A stretch of DNA of 24,422 bases. It comes from CAJBVG01 sp943360385. Lineage in GTDB: Bacteria; Bacteroidota; Bacteroidia; Sphingobacteriales; Sphingobacteriaceae. The position numbers and the translations under genes were made by a program. Below, piece by piece: positions 24,001-24,422 of the stretch. The notes under the pieces were generated by a model that was not told where the DNA came from, searched no databases, and saw only the letters and a program-made list of their open reading frames with translations. Location of the stretch: contig CALRIM020000025.1 in the NCBI GenBank assembly GCA_943360385.1, forward strand, positions 1-24,422, written 5' to 3'. The number at the start of each line of letters is the position of its first letter. The first letter of the stretch is position 1.

Positions 24001-24034
24001 AAAAAAAAGAAGCCTTTATACAAAGGCCTCTTTT
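24001..24034 (-). terminator. Intrinsic terminator after the right-edge gene
   Basis: On the minus strand an 11-bp stem (AAGAGGCCTTT with AAAGGCTTCTT, one G-U pair) has a 4-base loop and is followed by a run of T. It begins about 44 bases after the stop codon at 24078 and separates that gene from the metalloprotease gene. Confidence 0.88.
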
Positions 24035-24077
24035 CAATCAAATATTTCAATAATCGCTAAAATTATAGCAATTTATT

Positions 24078-24422
24078 CTAGTACGCTTCCTTCTCTAATG
24101 GGGCAGTGTATTTAAATTCATACATTTTAACGAAAGCCTTGCCTAGTCGAGTTGCTAAGTTTGGCTCATAGGCTGCTCCTTTATCAAAAGCAATTATGGT
24201 GTTAAACTGAACTATATTTTGTTTTTTCATTAAACTAGTAGGCGCATACAATAAATCAAATGGTTTTTGCAACGTTTGTGGGAAAAGCAGTACCCTTTTG
24301 GTACTTTCTACAGTATTAGTCCTTTTTACATCTATTAATGTAAAATTAATGGTAATACTTTGCAGTTGGTCCTTGTAACAAGAAGACGTTGGCTCCGACT
24401 TTAAATGCAAAATCAGTTGATC
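24078..24422 (-). CDS. Unidentified protein, C-terminal 114 residues; N-terminus beyond window
   Basis: The frame is open to the right edge (first complete codons read DQLILHLKSEP), so the start lies outside the window and a TTG start at 24410 need not be used. The visible part is soluble-looking and beta-rich (ITINFTLIDVKR, RVLLFPQTL, NIVQFNTIIAFDKG), without membrane segments or recognisable catalytic motifs. It ends EFKYTAPLEKEAY. I do not recognise the family. The terminator just downstream and the normal codon pattern support a real gene; it is the last gene of its transcription unit. Confidence 0.65.
   Translation of the reverse strand, partial: DQLILHLKSEPTSSCYKDQLQSITINFTLIDVKRTNTVESTKRVLLFPQTLQKPFDLLYAPTSLMKKQNIVQFNTIIAFDKGAAYEPNLATRLGKAFVKMYEFKYTAPLEKEAY

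Noticed and set aside
1..24422. A novel defence, mobile or biosynthetic system
   Set aside because: All genes but the cut right-edge one and the lipoprotein fall into known housekeeping or envelope families; no integrase, transposase, toxin-antitoxin, methylase or synthase cluster is visible.

Overview
The window is a stretch of a low-GC Bacteroidota chromosome. Four things point there: a T9SS cargo protein with a type A C-terminal sorting domain, a PorT-like barrel next to ubiE, the gene order CBS protein - nadK - DUF6089 - uppS - bamA - ompH - ompH - murI, and -7 promoter boxes of the TAnnTTTG kind. All genes but one lie on the minus strand, and gene density is very high. The longest gap, 17627-17809, is 183 bases. 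No tRNA, rRNA, insertion sequence, phage gene or CRISPR array is visible.

Read in minus-strand order, from right to left: (1) an unidentified gene cut by the right edge, closed by a clear intrinsic terminator; (2) a monocistronic 1047-residue secreted metzincin-type metalloprotease with a T9SS sorting domain; (3) a lone plus-strand alpha/beta hydrolase, convergent with the protease gene through a shared long hairpin and divergent from ubiE; (4) the ubiE-porT-SDR operon (menaquinone methylation, T9SS barrel protein, short-chain dehydrogenase); (5) a 183-base intergenic region with alternative hairpins and a heptanucleotide tandem repeat; (6) yqeY and a glutamine amidotransferase gene (trpG/pabA); (7) the envelope operon: alpha/beta hydrolase, CBS/ACT protein, nadK, DUF6089 protein, uppS, bamA and two ompH/skp-like chaperones; (8) a terminator that ends exactly at the murI start codon, murI, and a small lipoprotein gene; (9) nuoH-I-J-K-L-M-N, the membrane arm of NADH:quinone oxidoreductase plus the NuoI ferredoxin subunit, with nuoN cut by the left edge.

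The groups make biological sense. UbiE makes the menaquinone that complex I reduces. UppS and MurI supply peptidoglycan precursors, while BamA and the OmpH proteins insert and chaperone outer-membrane barrels such as the PorT-like and DUF6089 proteins. PorT-dependent T9SS would export the large protease.

I did not find a new multi-gene system. The main oddities are a NuoK that lacks the second conserved membrane glutamate (Ser75), a nuo cluster that starts at nuoH, a terminator fused to the murI start, three intergenic 7-bp-periodic repeats (one encodes the end of the SDR protein), and a leader before yqeY that can form mutually exclusive hairpins.
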